Assembly: GCF_002001165.1 (NCBI RefSeq)
Contig: NZ_MUNQ01000026.1
Coordinates: forward strand, 124,001-188,000
Direction of reading: 5' to 3'
From: Rhodanobacter sp. C05
GTDB taxonomy: Bacteria > Pseudomonadota > Gammaproteobacteria > Xanthomonadales > Rhodanobacteraceae
Length of the DNA: 64,000 nt
Of this stretch, positions 29,680 to 37,005 are shown piece by piece. Every line of letters starts with the position of its first letter. The stretch's first letter is position 1. The notes under the pieces are model-generated. The model was not told the DNA's origin, made no database searches, and saw only the letters and a list, made by a program, of their open reading frames with translations. A program made the position numbers and the translations under genes.

Positions 29680-30912
29680 TCAAGCCGAACGCGTGGCTTC
29701 CACCGGCGACACGTGCGAGGCACGCAAGGCCGGTCCCAGGACTGCACACTGGCCGAGCAGCAGCAGCAGGATCACGCCGGTACCGACATAGTCCATGGAC
29801 AATCGCGCCATCTCGAACCGGGTCACCATCCACAGATTGATACCGATCGCCAGCACCGTACCGGTAAGCACACCGCCGACGCTGATCAGCAGGTTCTCGG
29901 TCAGGAAGTAATGGAGGATGTCGCTGCGCGTGGCACCCAACGCGCGGCGCACACCGATCTGCTTGCGGCGCTGGCCGACCCAGAAACTGGTGAGGCCGAC
30001 GATGCCTGCGGCGGTGATTGCCAGCAACACGACGCTGATGATGCCCATCAGGATCGCAATACCGCGGTCGCTGTCATAGGCACGCTGGCGTATCTGGGCG
30101 AAACTCCCGCCGATCTTGGGATCGAAGACGCGCATGCGGCTTTGCGCGTACAGCGCCTTGGGTACCTCACGCATGGCGTCGGCAAGCTGGCCCGGTTTGG
30201 AGCGAACGATGTAGAAGAGGCCATCGGTGTCTTCGCGTATCGGCCACAGCAGGGACTCGTAGGCGTACGGCTTGCTCCAGTTCGATACGTTTTGCCGCTG
30301 CAAACGTTCGACGATGCCGATAATGGTGCTCGGCGTGGTGGACATCGAGTAGATCGGCTTGCCCAGCGCCGAGCCATCCGGATACAAGTGATCGGCCAGC
30401 GCCTTGGTCACGATCACCACGGGCGGGATCACCACCTGGCGCGATGCCATCCGCATGATTTCGGAGGCATTGAAATTGCGTCCGGCGATCAGCTTCACAC
30501 CCAGCGTATCGAGCATGTGCTCGTCGCCCATATACACCGACGCGTCGGTGGTCGGCTTGAGCTGTTCGGGCGTCCGCATCACGAAATTGTCCCAGTTGCC
30601 GCCGCTCAGCGGATAGCCATCACTGGGCGACGCATCGCGCACACTGGGCAGCTGCCGCAAGGCGGCCAGGTCGGCCTGGATCTGCGCACCGACCTCTTGC
30701 GACGACCTGTGCCCCGCCCACTGGTTTGCGATCACCAGCAGGTTCGCTTCATCGATGCCGGTGGGTTCGGAGAGGTGTGCCAGCCGCTGCTGGATGATGA
30801 ACAGCGCATTGCAGACGATCGCCAGGGTCAGCGCGATCTGCAAGGCGATCAGCACCGTGCCGGCTTTGTGCTGGCGCAATGCGGCAAGAATGGGTTTGAT
30901 CTGCATGCTCAT
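29680..30912 (-). CDS. MacB/FtsX-type permease, A-type, pair 7
   Basis: 410 residues from ATG 30912: MSMQIKPILAALRQHKAGTVL, ALTLAIVCNALFIIQQRL, coupling motif WVGQRRKQIGVRRALGATRSD, end SPVEATRSA. GAGG joined to the partner's TGA lies eight bases upstream. As the first A gene transcribed, it belongs to the same subgroup as pairs 5 and 6. Confidence 0.88.
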   Translation of the reverse strand: MSMQIKPILAALRQHKAGTVLIALQIALTLAIVCNALFIIQQRLAHLSEPTGIDEANLLVIANQWAGHRSSQEVGAQIQADLAALRQLPSVRDASPSDGYPLSGGNWDNFVMRTPEQLKPTTDASVYMGDEHMLDTLGVKLIAGRNFNASEIMRMASRQVVIPPVVIVTKALADHLYPDGSALGKPIYSMSTTPSTIIGIVERLQRQNVSNWSKPYAYESLLWPIREDTDGLFYIVRSKPGQLADAMREVPKALYAQSRMRVFDPKIGGSFAQIRQRAYDSDRGIAILMGIISVVLLAITAAGIVGLTSFWVGQRRKQIGVRRALGATRSDILHYFLTENLLISVGGVLTGTVLAIGINLWMVTRFEMARLSMDYVGTGVILLLLLGQCAVLGPALRASHVSPVEATRSA

Positions 30913-30922
30913 GTGCGTCGCC

Positions 30923-32230
30923 TCAATTGGCCTTGAGCTGCCAGGCCGGCTGTACTTGCGCTGCGCGCCAAGCCGGGTAAAACGCAGCCGCCACGGTGGC
31001 GAGCACGGCAACCGTCAGGGTCAGCCCCACCAGCGAAAGATCCAGGTGCGCCAGGCGTGCGATCTCCGGACTGAACAGCAGGCTTACCCCGGATATGCCC
31101 ACAGCAGTCAGCAGCAGACCGAACACACCACCCGCCAGGCCCACCGTGGCCGCCTCGATCAGGTATTGCTCATAGATTTCCCGGCGCGAGGCGCCCAGCG
31201 CGCGACGCACACCGATCTCACCAGCGCGGCGCAGGAACTTGGCCAGCAGCAGGCCGATGGTGTTGATCAGGCAGATCGCGAAGAAGCCCAACGACACGAT
31301 CAGTGAGATGCGGCTCTCCGTCGGCACGATTTTCTGGTAATCGAGCCACTGCGTCACATTGCGCAAGCGCACATTGGGTGCCCAGGCGAAACGTCCGGCA
31401 CGCTGCTGGTCGGCTGCATAGCCTTCCAGAAAATGGCGATAGCCCGCCACGTCCGATGCACTGTCCAGCTCCACCCACGGCGTGACCCATACGCAGTTGC
31501 TCTGCAACCAGTCGTTCCAGCCCGAAAAGCTCAGATGCCCCCGGCAGCTGTTGCCGTTCGGGTTGACCTGCACATCCAGAGCGCGAGTGAACGGCAGGTA
31601 GAAATCCGTGGGGTCCTGGAAGCCGCTGCCATTGAACAGTGCGAAGAAACGCGGCTTGGGATCCCAATGCCGGGCAACGCCGGCGACGCGATAGTCATGC
31701 CCGTCCAGCGTGATTTCGCGGCCCACGCTATTGGTGCCCCCGAACAGCTTCTGGTTGAGCTCCTCGCTCAACACCACCACGGCCGCGTGCCCGTCGTCCT
31801 CCGCCGCACTCCAGCTGCTGCCATAGAGGAAAGGCACCTCGAACATCGGAAAGAAATCGCCGTATACCGCATAGCCATTCACGGCGACCGGCAAGCTCTG
31901 ATTGCCTCCCGGCAGCACCGACATGCTCAGGCCATACAGAAAGGTTTGTCGCGTAGCCCGACGCGCACGCATCAGTGCCATGGCATCGATGTAGTTCAGC
32001 GCATCGGCCGGCTCGCCGTCGCGGTTCTGCTGCGGGCCCCAGCCGTCGATCTGCGGGATGAAAAGTTGCGCCGACTTGTCCGGTATCGGGTTGCCCGATA
32101 CGGCGCGAAACACCGAATACGTGATCATCGATGCAGCCACACCAACGCCGATCGCCATCACCATCAGCGCGGTGAGTGCCGGATTGCGCTTGAGGCTGCG
32201 CAAGCCCAGGTCAAAATAGTACGCAAACAT
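30923..32230 (-). CDS. MacB/FtsX-type permease, B-type, pair 7 (first in array)
   Basis: 435 residues: MFAYYFDLGLRSLKRNPALTALMVMAIGVGVAASMITYSVFRAV, then SGNPIPDKSAQLFIPQIDGWGP, YGDFFPMFEVPFLYGSSW, coupling motif RRAGEIGVRRALGASRRE, end QLKAN. ATG 32230 has AAGG eight bases upstream. It is the first permease after the tolC-like gene (51-bp gap). Confidence 0.88.
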   Translation of the reverse strand: MFAYYFDLGLRSLKRNPALTALMVMAIGVGVAASMITYSVFRAVSGNPIPDKSAQLFIPQIDGWGPQQNRDGEPADALNYIDAMALMRARRATRQTFLYGLSMSVLPGGNQSLPVAVNGYAVYGDFFPMFEVPFLYGSSWSAAEDDGHAAVVVLSEELNQKLFGGTNSVGREITLDGHDYRVAGVARHWDPKPRFFALFNGSGFQDPTDFYLPFTRALDVQVNPNGNSCRGHLSFSGWNDWLQSNCVWVTPWVELDSASDVAGYRHFLEGYAADQQRAGRFAWAPNVRLRNVTQWLDYQKIVPTESRISLIVSLGFFAICLINTIGLLLAKFLRRAGEIGVRRALGASRREIYEQYLIEAATVGLAGGVFGLLLTAVGISGVSLLFSPEIARLAHLDLSLVGLTLTVAVLATVAAAFYPAWRAAQVQPAWQLKAN

Positions 32231-32281
32231 GGTTCTGACCTTCACGTGGATGCCCGCGCTCCAGATACGGCACAGCGGGGT

Positions 32282-33625
32282 TCATTGCAGCAACCTGTTG
32301 ACGTCTTCCAGGTCGCTCACACCGATGCTTCCGGCAGCCTGTTTCAGCAGCAGCTTGTTGAGGATGAACTGGTGACGCACGACGATGTATTCGCTCTGCA
32401 CATTGGCCAGCTGTTCGATGGCGAACACCACGTTGGTCAGGCTTTGCGTGCCGATCTCGTAGCCGGCACGCATCGAGGTCAGTGACCTGCGCGCGGCATC
32501 GACCGAGGTGCGCGCAGCGTCGACCTGCTCGATGCCGTCCACCACCAGGTTGTAGTAGTTGTCGGCATTCCGTGCCGCCTGGCGACGCTGGGTTTCCAGC
32601 ACGCCCTGATCCTCGTCACGCTGCGCGATCGCCTGCCGTACCTGCGACTGGGTGAGCCCGCCGCTGAAGATCGGCACGTTGAGCGTCAGGCCGATGGTGG
32701 TGACGCCAGGGCCGTAGGCAGCTGCACCCGGTACTGCACTGGACCAGCTCCCGAACTTGCCGTACTGCACGCTGGCGTTGAGTGTGGGCAGATGTCCGGC
32801 ACGTGCAGCGGACACACGATGCTCGTCCGACGTGACCGCATAGCGTGCGGCGAGGATGACCGGATTGCTCTCCATCGCCGCATCCACCCACGCCTTGGCA
32901 TCGGCTGGCTCGGGCGCCTGCATCGGCAGATCCTCGCGCAGCCGCTTCAGTGCTTCGATCGGCTTGCCGGTGATCTGTTCCAGTCCGCGCTGCGCATCCT
33001 TCAGGGCGTCTTGCGCCGTGATCCGCTCGGACTTGATATACAGGTAATAAGCCTGTGACTGGCTCACGTCGGACGCCGTGGCCAGTCCGTTCTTCAGGCG
33101 CACGCTGGACTGGGTAAATTCCTGCTTGTACGCATCCTCGTACGAGCGATAGACGTCCAGGGTGTCCTGCGCCACCAGCACGTTGAAGTAGGCGTTGCAG
33201 ACACGCACGTAGAGATTCTGCAGTGCCGCACGATAGGTCTCGTCACCCGAATCGCGACTGGCACGTGCAGCCTTGAGGTTGGCGATGGCAGACAGGTTGA
33301 TGATCGGCTGGTTGAGTGTCGTGCTGAGATCGCGCTCGCGCGTGTAACCGCTCGAACCGGTGGACACGATGTTGCCGCCGGAGCTGGTGACCGAACCGCT
33401 GCCGCCATGGATCTGCTCCAGCCCCAGGCCCACCGACAGCTGCGGCAGCAGTGCCGCACGCGCCTGCGGCACGTTTTCGGCCGTCACCACCCGCGCCGCA
33501 TCGGCCGTACTCAGCACCGGGTCGTTGGCGATGGCCTGATGATAGGCATCCATCAGATCTTCGCCATGACCCGGCAACGGCATCAGGCCAAGACAAAGCA
33601 GCAGGGGCAACAGCTTGAGACGCAT
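32282..33625 (-). CDS. TolC-family outer-membrane factor
   Basis: 447 residues with a signal peptide (MRLKLLPLLLCLGLMPLPGHGE) followed by DLMDAYHQAIANDPVLSTADAAR, the standard TolC N-terminus. Two repeats of coiled-coil plus strand carry PQLSVGLGLEQ and PTLNASVQYG, and YEIGTQSLTNVVFAIEQL is the conserved second-repeat motif. No lipobox, so TolC/AprF-like rather than an OprM lipoprotein. It would be the exit duct of the tripartite pump. It sits between the ATPase and the first permease. Confidence 0.93.
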   Translation of the reverse strand: MRLKLLPLLLCLGLMPLPGHGEDLMDAYHQAIANDPVLSTADAARVVTAENVPQARAALLPQLSVGLGLEQIHGGSGSVTSSGGNIVSTGSSGYTRERDLSTTLNQPIINLSAIANLKAARASRDSGDETYRAALQNLYVRVCNAYFNVLVAQDTLDVYRSYEDAYKQEFTQSSVRLKNGLATASDVSQSQAYYLYIKSERITAQDALKDAQRGLEQITGKPIEALKRLREDLPMQAPEPADAKAWVDAAMESNPVILAARYAVTSDEHRVSAARAGHLPTLNASVQYGKFGSWSSAVPGAAAYGPGVTTIGLTLNVPIFSGGLTQSQVRQAIAQRDEDQGVLETQRRQAARNADNYYNLVVDGIEQVDAARTSVDAARRSLTSMRAGYEIGTQSLTNVVFAIEQLANVQSEYIVVRHQFILNKLLLKQAAGSIGVSDLEDVNRLLQ

Positions 33626-33672
33626 GGACAGTTCTCGCCTTCGGGGTTTGATCGTCATGAATGAACGGGACA

Positions 33673-34395
33673 TCAGCCCGAATGGGCTTCGCTGCGCACA
33701 TGCCCGGTAGCGTGGAAGCGCGGATCCTCGGACAGATCCACCACCTGACCGTCGATGATGTGGACGTTGCGCTGCGCGCGCGCGGCCAGCTCGGGGTCGT
33801 GGGTCACCATCACGATGGTGGCGCCCTCGCGATGGATCTCCTCGAGGAGCTCCAGCACGCCACGCGCCATCTGCGTATCCAGGTTGCCGGTCGGTTCATC
33901 CGCCAGCAGCAGGCGCGGCGAGCCGGCCAGTGCGCGGGCAATCGCGACGCGCTGCTGCTGGCCACCGGAGAGTTCGGCCGGGTAATGCTTGGCGCGGGAC
34001 GCGAGACCGACGCGCTCGAGCGATTCCATGATCCGCTGCTTGCGCTCGGCCGCCTTCATGCCGCGGTAGCGCAACGGCACTTCGATGTTGTCGAACACGT
34101 TGAGGTCGGGAATCAGGTTGAATGCCTGGAAGATGAAACCGATCTTCTCGTTGCGGATCTTCGAACGGGCGTTGTCGTTGAGGTTGCTCACCTCGATACC
34201 GTCCAGGTGATACTCGCCGCCACTGAAGGTTTCCAGCAGGCCGGCGATAGTCAGGAAGGTGGTCTTGCCGGAACCGGATGGACCGGTGACGGCAACGAAC
34301 TCGCCTTCCTTCACGTCGATGTTGAAATCGCGCAGCGCATAGGTCTCCACCACTTCGGTGCGGTAGACCTTGGACAGGTGGGTCATCTTCAGCAT
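33673..34395 (-). CDS. MacB/LolD-type ABC transporter ATPase (sole ATPase of the array)
   Basis: 240 residues with no membrane part: Walker A GPSGSGKTT (38-46), Q-loop Gln90, signature LSGGQQQ (142-148), Walker B LLLADEP (162-168) followed by TGNLD, H-loop His199. The pattern LADEPTGNLD with AFNLIPDLNV is that of the MacB/LolD/FtsE class, which couples to FtsX-fold permeases. It is the only ATPase in a block with thirteen such permeases, so it should serve them all (inference). GAGGAA precedes its ATG. Confidence 0.95.
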   Translation of the reverse strand: MLKMTHLSKVYRTEVVETYALRDFNIDVKEGEFVAVTGPSGSGKTTFLTIAGLLETFSGGEYHLDGIEVSNLNDNARSKIRNEKIGFIFQAFNLIPDLNVFDNIEVPLRYRGMKAAERKQRIMESLERVGLASRAKHYPAELSGGQQQRVAIARALAGSPRLLLADEPTGNLDTQMARGVLELLEEIHREGATIVMVTHDPELAARAQRNVHIIDGQVVDLSEDPRFHATGHVRSEAHSG

Positions 34396-34433
34396 GGTTG
34401 TTCCTCGGTGGTGGTGTTTGTCTTGGTGCTTTG

Positions 34434-34567
34434 GCTCCTCCCCCTACTTGTAGGGGGAGGCTGGGAGGGGGTGAGATTTTGACCCTGAGAGCAAGAGCCT
34501 TACCCCTCCCTCCCAAAAGGGAATTCCCTTCGGTCACAACCCTCCCCTGTAAACACGGGAGGGAGTA
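34434..34567. repeat. C-rich/G-rich dispersed repeat between adaptor and ATPase genes
   Basis: Contains CCTCCCCCTA...TAGGGGGAGG, a gattttgac/agcaagagcctta core, and a second CCCTCCC...GGGAGGG arm. The core and arms resemble those at 43370-43505. The element interrupts the operon between its first and second genes (179-bp gap) and could form mRNA structure that tunes ATPase expression (inference). Confidence 0.6.
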
Positions 34568-34574
34568 AATCAAG

Positions 34575-35849
34575 TCAGTTGCTGATCGCGACGCGGGCCG
34601 CACTCTTGAAGTTGTCGGTACCTGAGATCACGATGCGGTCGCCTTCCTTCAGACCGTCAAGGATCTCCACCTTGTCGATGCTCGAGGCACCGACACGGAT
34701 CGGGGTCTTGGTGGCGATGCCGTCGCGCACCACGTAGGCGTAGCTGCCGCCGGATTCGTCGACGAAAGAACCGCGCTGCACAGTCAGGACATTGTCGCGC
34801 TTGTCCAGCAGCACCCGGACGGACAGACGCTGGTTCTGGCGCAGCTGCTTCGGCGTCTCTCCGTCGAAACGCAGCCGTGCCGCCACTTCGCCGTTGACCA
34901 CTTCAGGCGAAATCGCGCTGACCAGACCTTTCCAGGTATTGCCGTTGCCGCTGATCTCGCCGGACATGCCGATACCGAGATCGCGTGCAAAGCTTTCCGG
35001 TACCTGCATCTCCACCTGCAAGGCGGACAGGTCGATCACGCTGAGCAGTTGCGCGTCCTTGGCCACGGTAGCGCGTTCGGCGATGAACAGCTGGCCGACC
35101 TGGCCATCGACCGGCGACTTCACGTTGAGGTCGTCGACCTGGCGCTGCAGATCCTGTACCACCAGCAGTTGATTCTCGTGGGCAAGCTTCTTGGACTGGA
35201 TGTTGAGATTCAGGCTGTCGTTGTTCATGCCCAGGTCGGACTTGGCATGTGCCAGCGTGATGCGTGCCTTTTCCAGCAGGTCCTTGGCCTGATCGACCTC
35301 CACGCCTTTGGCGGCACCGGCGGCAAACGCCTTCTGCGTGCGGTCCAGCGTGGTTGTCGCGCTCTTCTCGTCGATCTGCGCGTTATCGAAGGCTTTCTGC
35401 AGGTCGCTGCGCTTGGTCCGCGCATCGACTTGCGACTGCAGGTAATCGACCTGCATGGCATCCGCCTTGGACTGCTCCTGTGCCAGCTTGTTGCGCAGCT
35501 CCGGGCTGTCGACCACGGCCAGCACCTGGCCCTTCTTCACCGTGTCGCCTGCGTGCACCTGCAGTATCACGGCGCCACCATAGGTGGCATACAAGGTTGG
35601 GCTGACCGCTGCGACCACCTTGCCCTCGGCAGCGATGTCGCGCACGAACGGACCCCGTTCGACCGTGGCGAATGCCAGCCGCGAACTGCTGACCGAAGCC
35701 GACGCCGAAAACAGCCGGCCGATGCCGGGTGCCAGCCACGCCAGCAGACCCAGCACCAGCGCGCCCGCGCCAAGCAGCATAAACCGACGATTGCGGTTGG
35801 GTTTGACTTCGACCATGCGGTCCTGTGCAGAAGTATCGCGAATCATCAT
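34575..35849 (-). CDS. Periplasmic adaptor (membrane-fusion) protein, HlyD/MacA-like
   Basis: 424 residues: cytoplasmic N-terminus, one membrane anchor (~22-42), a biotinyl-lipoyl-like half (VILQVHAGDTVKKGQVLAVVDSPEL), a long helical hairpin (~115-240), the second lipoyl half (NVKSPVDGQVGQLFIAERATV), and beta-barrel plus membrane-proximal domains (VEILDGLKEGDRIVISG). It would join the inner-membrane permeases to the TolC-like protein. First gene of the operon; AGGAA lies before ATG 35849 and the sigma-54 promoter starts about 40 bp upstream of the start codon. Confidence 0.93.
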   Translation of the reverse strand: MMIRDTSAQDRMVEVKPNRNRRFMLLGAGALVLGLLAWLAPGIGRLFSASASVSSSRLAFATVERGPFVRDIAAEGKVVAAVSPTLYATYGGAVILQVHAGDTVKKGQVLAVVDSPELRNKLAQEQSKADAMQVDYLQSQVDARTKRSDLQKAFDNAQIDEKSATTTLDRTQKAFAAGAAKGVEVDQAKDLLEKARITLAHAKSDLGMNNDSLNLNIQSKKLAHENQLLVVQDLQRQVDDLNVKSPVDGQVGQLFIAERATVAKDAQLLSVIDLSALQVEMQVPESFARDLGIGMSGEISGNGNTWKGLVSAISPEVVNGEVAARLRFDGETPKQLRQNQRLSVRVLLDKRDNVLTVQRGSFVDESGGSYAYVVRDGIATKTPIRVGASSIDKVEILDGLKEGDRIVISGTDNFKSAARVAISN

Positions 35850-35890
35850 GCCGTTCCTGACCGCGTACAGCGCGGTTGCAACTGGTTGAT

Positions 35891-35906
35891 TGCAATCCGC
35901 GTGCCA
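35891..35906 (-). promoter_or_regulatory. Sigma-54 (-24/-12) promoter of the transporter array
   Basis: On the minus strand the sequence is TGGCACGCGGATTGCA, an exact match to TGGCACG-N4-TTGCW with GG and GC separated by ten bases (35905-35904 and 35893-35892). Predicted transcription start is near 35880, about 31 bases before the adaptor ATG. Confidence 0.85.
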
Positions 35907-35971
35907 GTCTCGGAATCATGATTAATCTTATTTATTTCAATGCTTTGAGAAACTCCTCTCGAAGCAAAACA

Positions 35972-35985
35972 GTGTCCGCGGACAC
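35972..35985. promoter_or_regulatory. Candidate activator-binding site 1 (14-bp perfect palindrome)
   Basis: GTGTCCGCGGACAC is centred about 98 bp upstream of the predicted sigma-54 start, within the usual range of enhancer sites for NtrC-type activators. An extra CGGACA half-site follows at 35990-35995. The cognate protein is presumably the regulator at 11775-13115. Confidence 0.55.
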
Positions 35986-36004
35986 ATCACGGACAGTCGA
36001 GCGA

Positions 36005-36018
36005 ACGTCCGCGGCGAC
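36005..36018. promoter_or_regulatory. Candidate activator-binding site 2 (degenerate copy)
   Basis: ACGTCCGCGGCGAC matches site 1 at 10 of 14 positions and lies 33 bp from it, about three helical turns, so both would face the same side of DNA as expected for cooperative binding. Confidence 0.45.
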
Positions 36019-36036
36019 GATTCAGCGGTTCGTCGC

Positions 36037-36597
36037 CTATCGCCATGCGCGTGCTTCAGCAAGTGCGATCTGCGCGGCCAGTTGCTGGCCCAGCGGCGAC
36101 ACCTGAGCTGCCCTGATGCTGCCAAACACATACAGTCCAGCGAGCTGGTGCAGATGGAAGCGCAGCAGTTGTGCAGCAGCCGGTCGGCCCGAGGGCACCC
36201 AGCGAGGTGGCGCAGCGATCGGTTCGGCACCCGCCAGCAATGCATCCCAGGCAAGGTAATCCGTATCCGGCAGCAGGTGCAGTCGGGCGTCGAGGCGACC
36301 GTCACTGTCCACGCACTCGATCCATTCGCGAGGTCCATCGGCCGTGATCGTGCTGGCAGACACCCACCAGTGACTCTGCAGCAGCGCGGCCCATTGCCTC
36401 GATTCAACCAGCAGACCACGCGGCAACTCCGGCGCTGCCCGATTGCCGGACTGCATCGGCGCATACAGGACGCTGCCCAGAAGCGGCAGATTCCTTGCCA
36501 GCCATGCCGGCGCCGGCCGCAGCCAATGCCTGCTGACCGTCGCAGCGCTGGCGCACGAACTGAGCTCGTGCAAGCGATGGGCTAATGGACTGAACAT
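36037..36597 (-). CDS. HemP-linked protein, possibly HemS/ChuX-like heme-utilisation protein
   Basis: 186 residues, no signal peptide or membrane helix. I do not firmly recognise it. A segment in the second half, ECVDSDGRLDARLHLLPDTDYLAWDALLAG, resembles the HemS/ChuX pattern FFD-x-G-x-HK-x-L-x-DTD-x-AW-x-AL. It follows hemP on the same strand by 113 bp, fitting a heme-handling role. GGAGGT precedes ATG 36597. An unrelated conserved hypothetical remains possible. Confidence 0.45.
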   Translation of the reverse strand: MFSPLAHRLHELSSCASAATVSRHWLRPAPAWLARNLPLLGSVLYAPMQSGNRAAPELPRGLLVESRQWAALLQSHWWVSASTITADGPREWIECVDSDGRLDARLHLLPDTDYLAWDALLAGAEPIAAPPRWVPSGRPAAAQLLRFHLHQLAGLYVFGSIRAAQVSPLGQQLAAQIALAEARAWR

Positions 36598-36710
36598 CGG
36601 AACCTCCGACAGGTGCAGCCCAGCTGGCGCCCTTACGGACTGCACTGGCGACAGGCTTGGTGAAACACGGCACCTTACGGCGGCCATGTCATGAGACCGA
36701 CGACAACCGC

Positions 36711-36911
36711 TTACTTGGTAAGGATCAGCTTGTCGTTGCGGGTCAGCCGCAAGTGGTATTCACTTCCCCGATGCTGGATCACCAGTTCGCGCGCACCAGC
36801 CAGCAGCGACATGCTGGAAACCTGGCGTGTCGCCGTGGCCGCGGTTGACATGGATGCAGGCCGGTGTGGTGCGACCGGCGGCTGTGTCAGGGATAGAACA
36901 GGCGTCGACAT
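36711..36911 (-). CDS. hemP: Hemin uptake protein HemP
   Basis: 66 residues. The C-terminal half, ARELVIQHRGSEYHLRLTRNDKLILTK, is the compact HemP domain (Y-x-LRLT-x-x-KLILTK). HemP is associated with heme uptake and iron regulation in proteobacteria. ATG 36911 with GTGGA upstream was preferred to a GTG four codons earlier. A Fur-box-like sequence lies about 30 bases upstream. Confidence 0.9.
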   Translation of the reverse strand: MSTPVLSLTQPPVAPHRPASMSTAATATRQVSSMSLLAGARELVIQHRGSEYHLRLTRNDKLILTK

Positions 36912-36942
36912 GGCGGATTCCACAGGAAGTCAGTGACATTCA

Positions 36943-36961
36943 AATAATAATGATTCTCATT
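36943..36961 (-). promoter_or_regulatory. Fur box upstream of hemP
   Basis: The minus strand reads AATGAGAATCATTATTATT, matching GATAATCATTATC at 11 of 13 core positions. AT-rich island in GC-rich DNA immediately before hemP; implies iron repression. Confidence 0.75.
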
Positions 36962-37005
36962 TAGATGTCAATCGGTCCTGCACCGCCAAGCACGCGCCAA
37001 TCCGC

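Noticed and set aside
28720..30936. 738-codon open frame on the plus strand across the permease array
   Set aside because: It lies antisense to two permease genes with strong motifs and ribosome-binding sites; its product is an Arg/His/Gln-rich low-complexity translation, typical of high-GC shadow frames. The same applies to plus-strand frames at 15221-16513, 18114-19631, 20654-21826 and 25350-26969.
15266..32230. CRISPR-like or tandem DNA repeats
   Set aside because: The repetition is at gene level (diverged paralogs of about 2.7 kb per pair), not short identical repeats with spacers.
33673..34395. Calling the ATPase a complete MacB
   Set aside because: It is 240 residues with no membrane or periplasmic part; MacB proper is a ~650-residue fusion. 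The permease halves are separate genes here.
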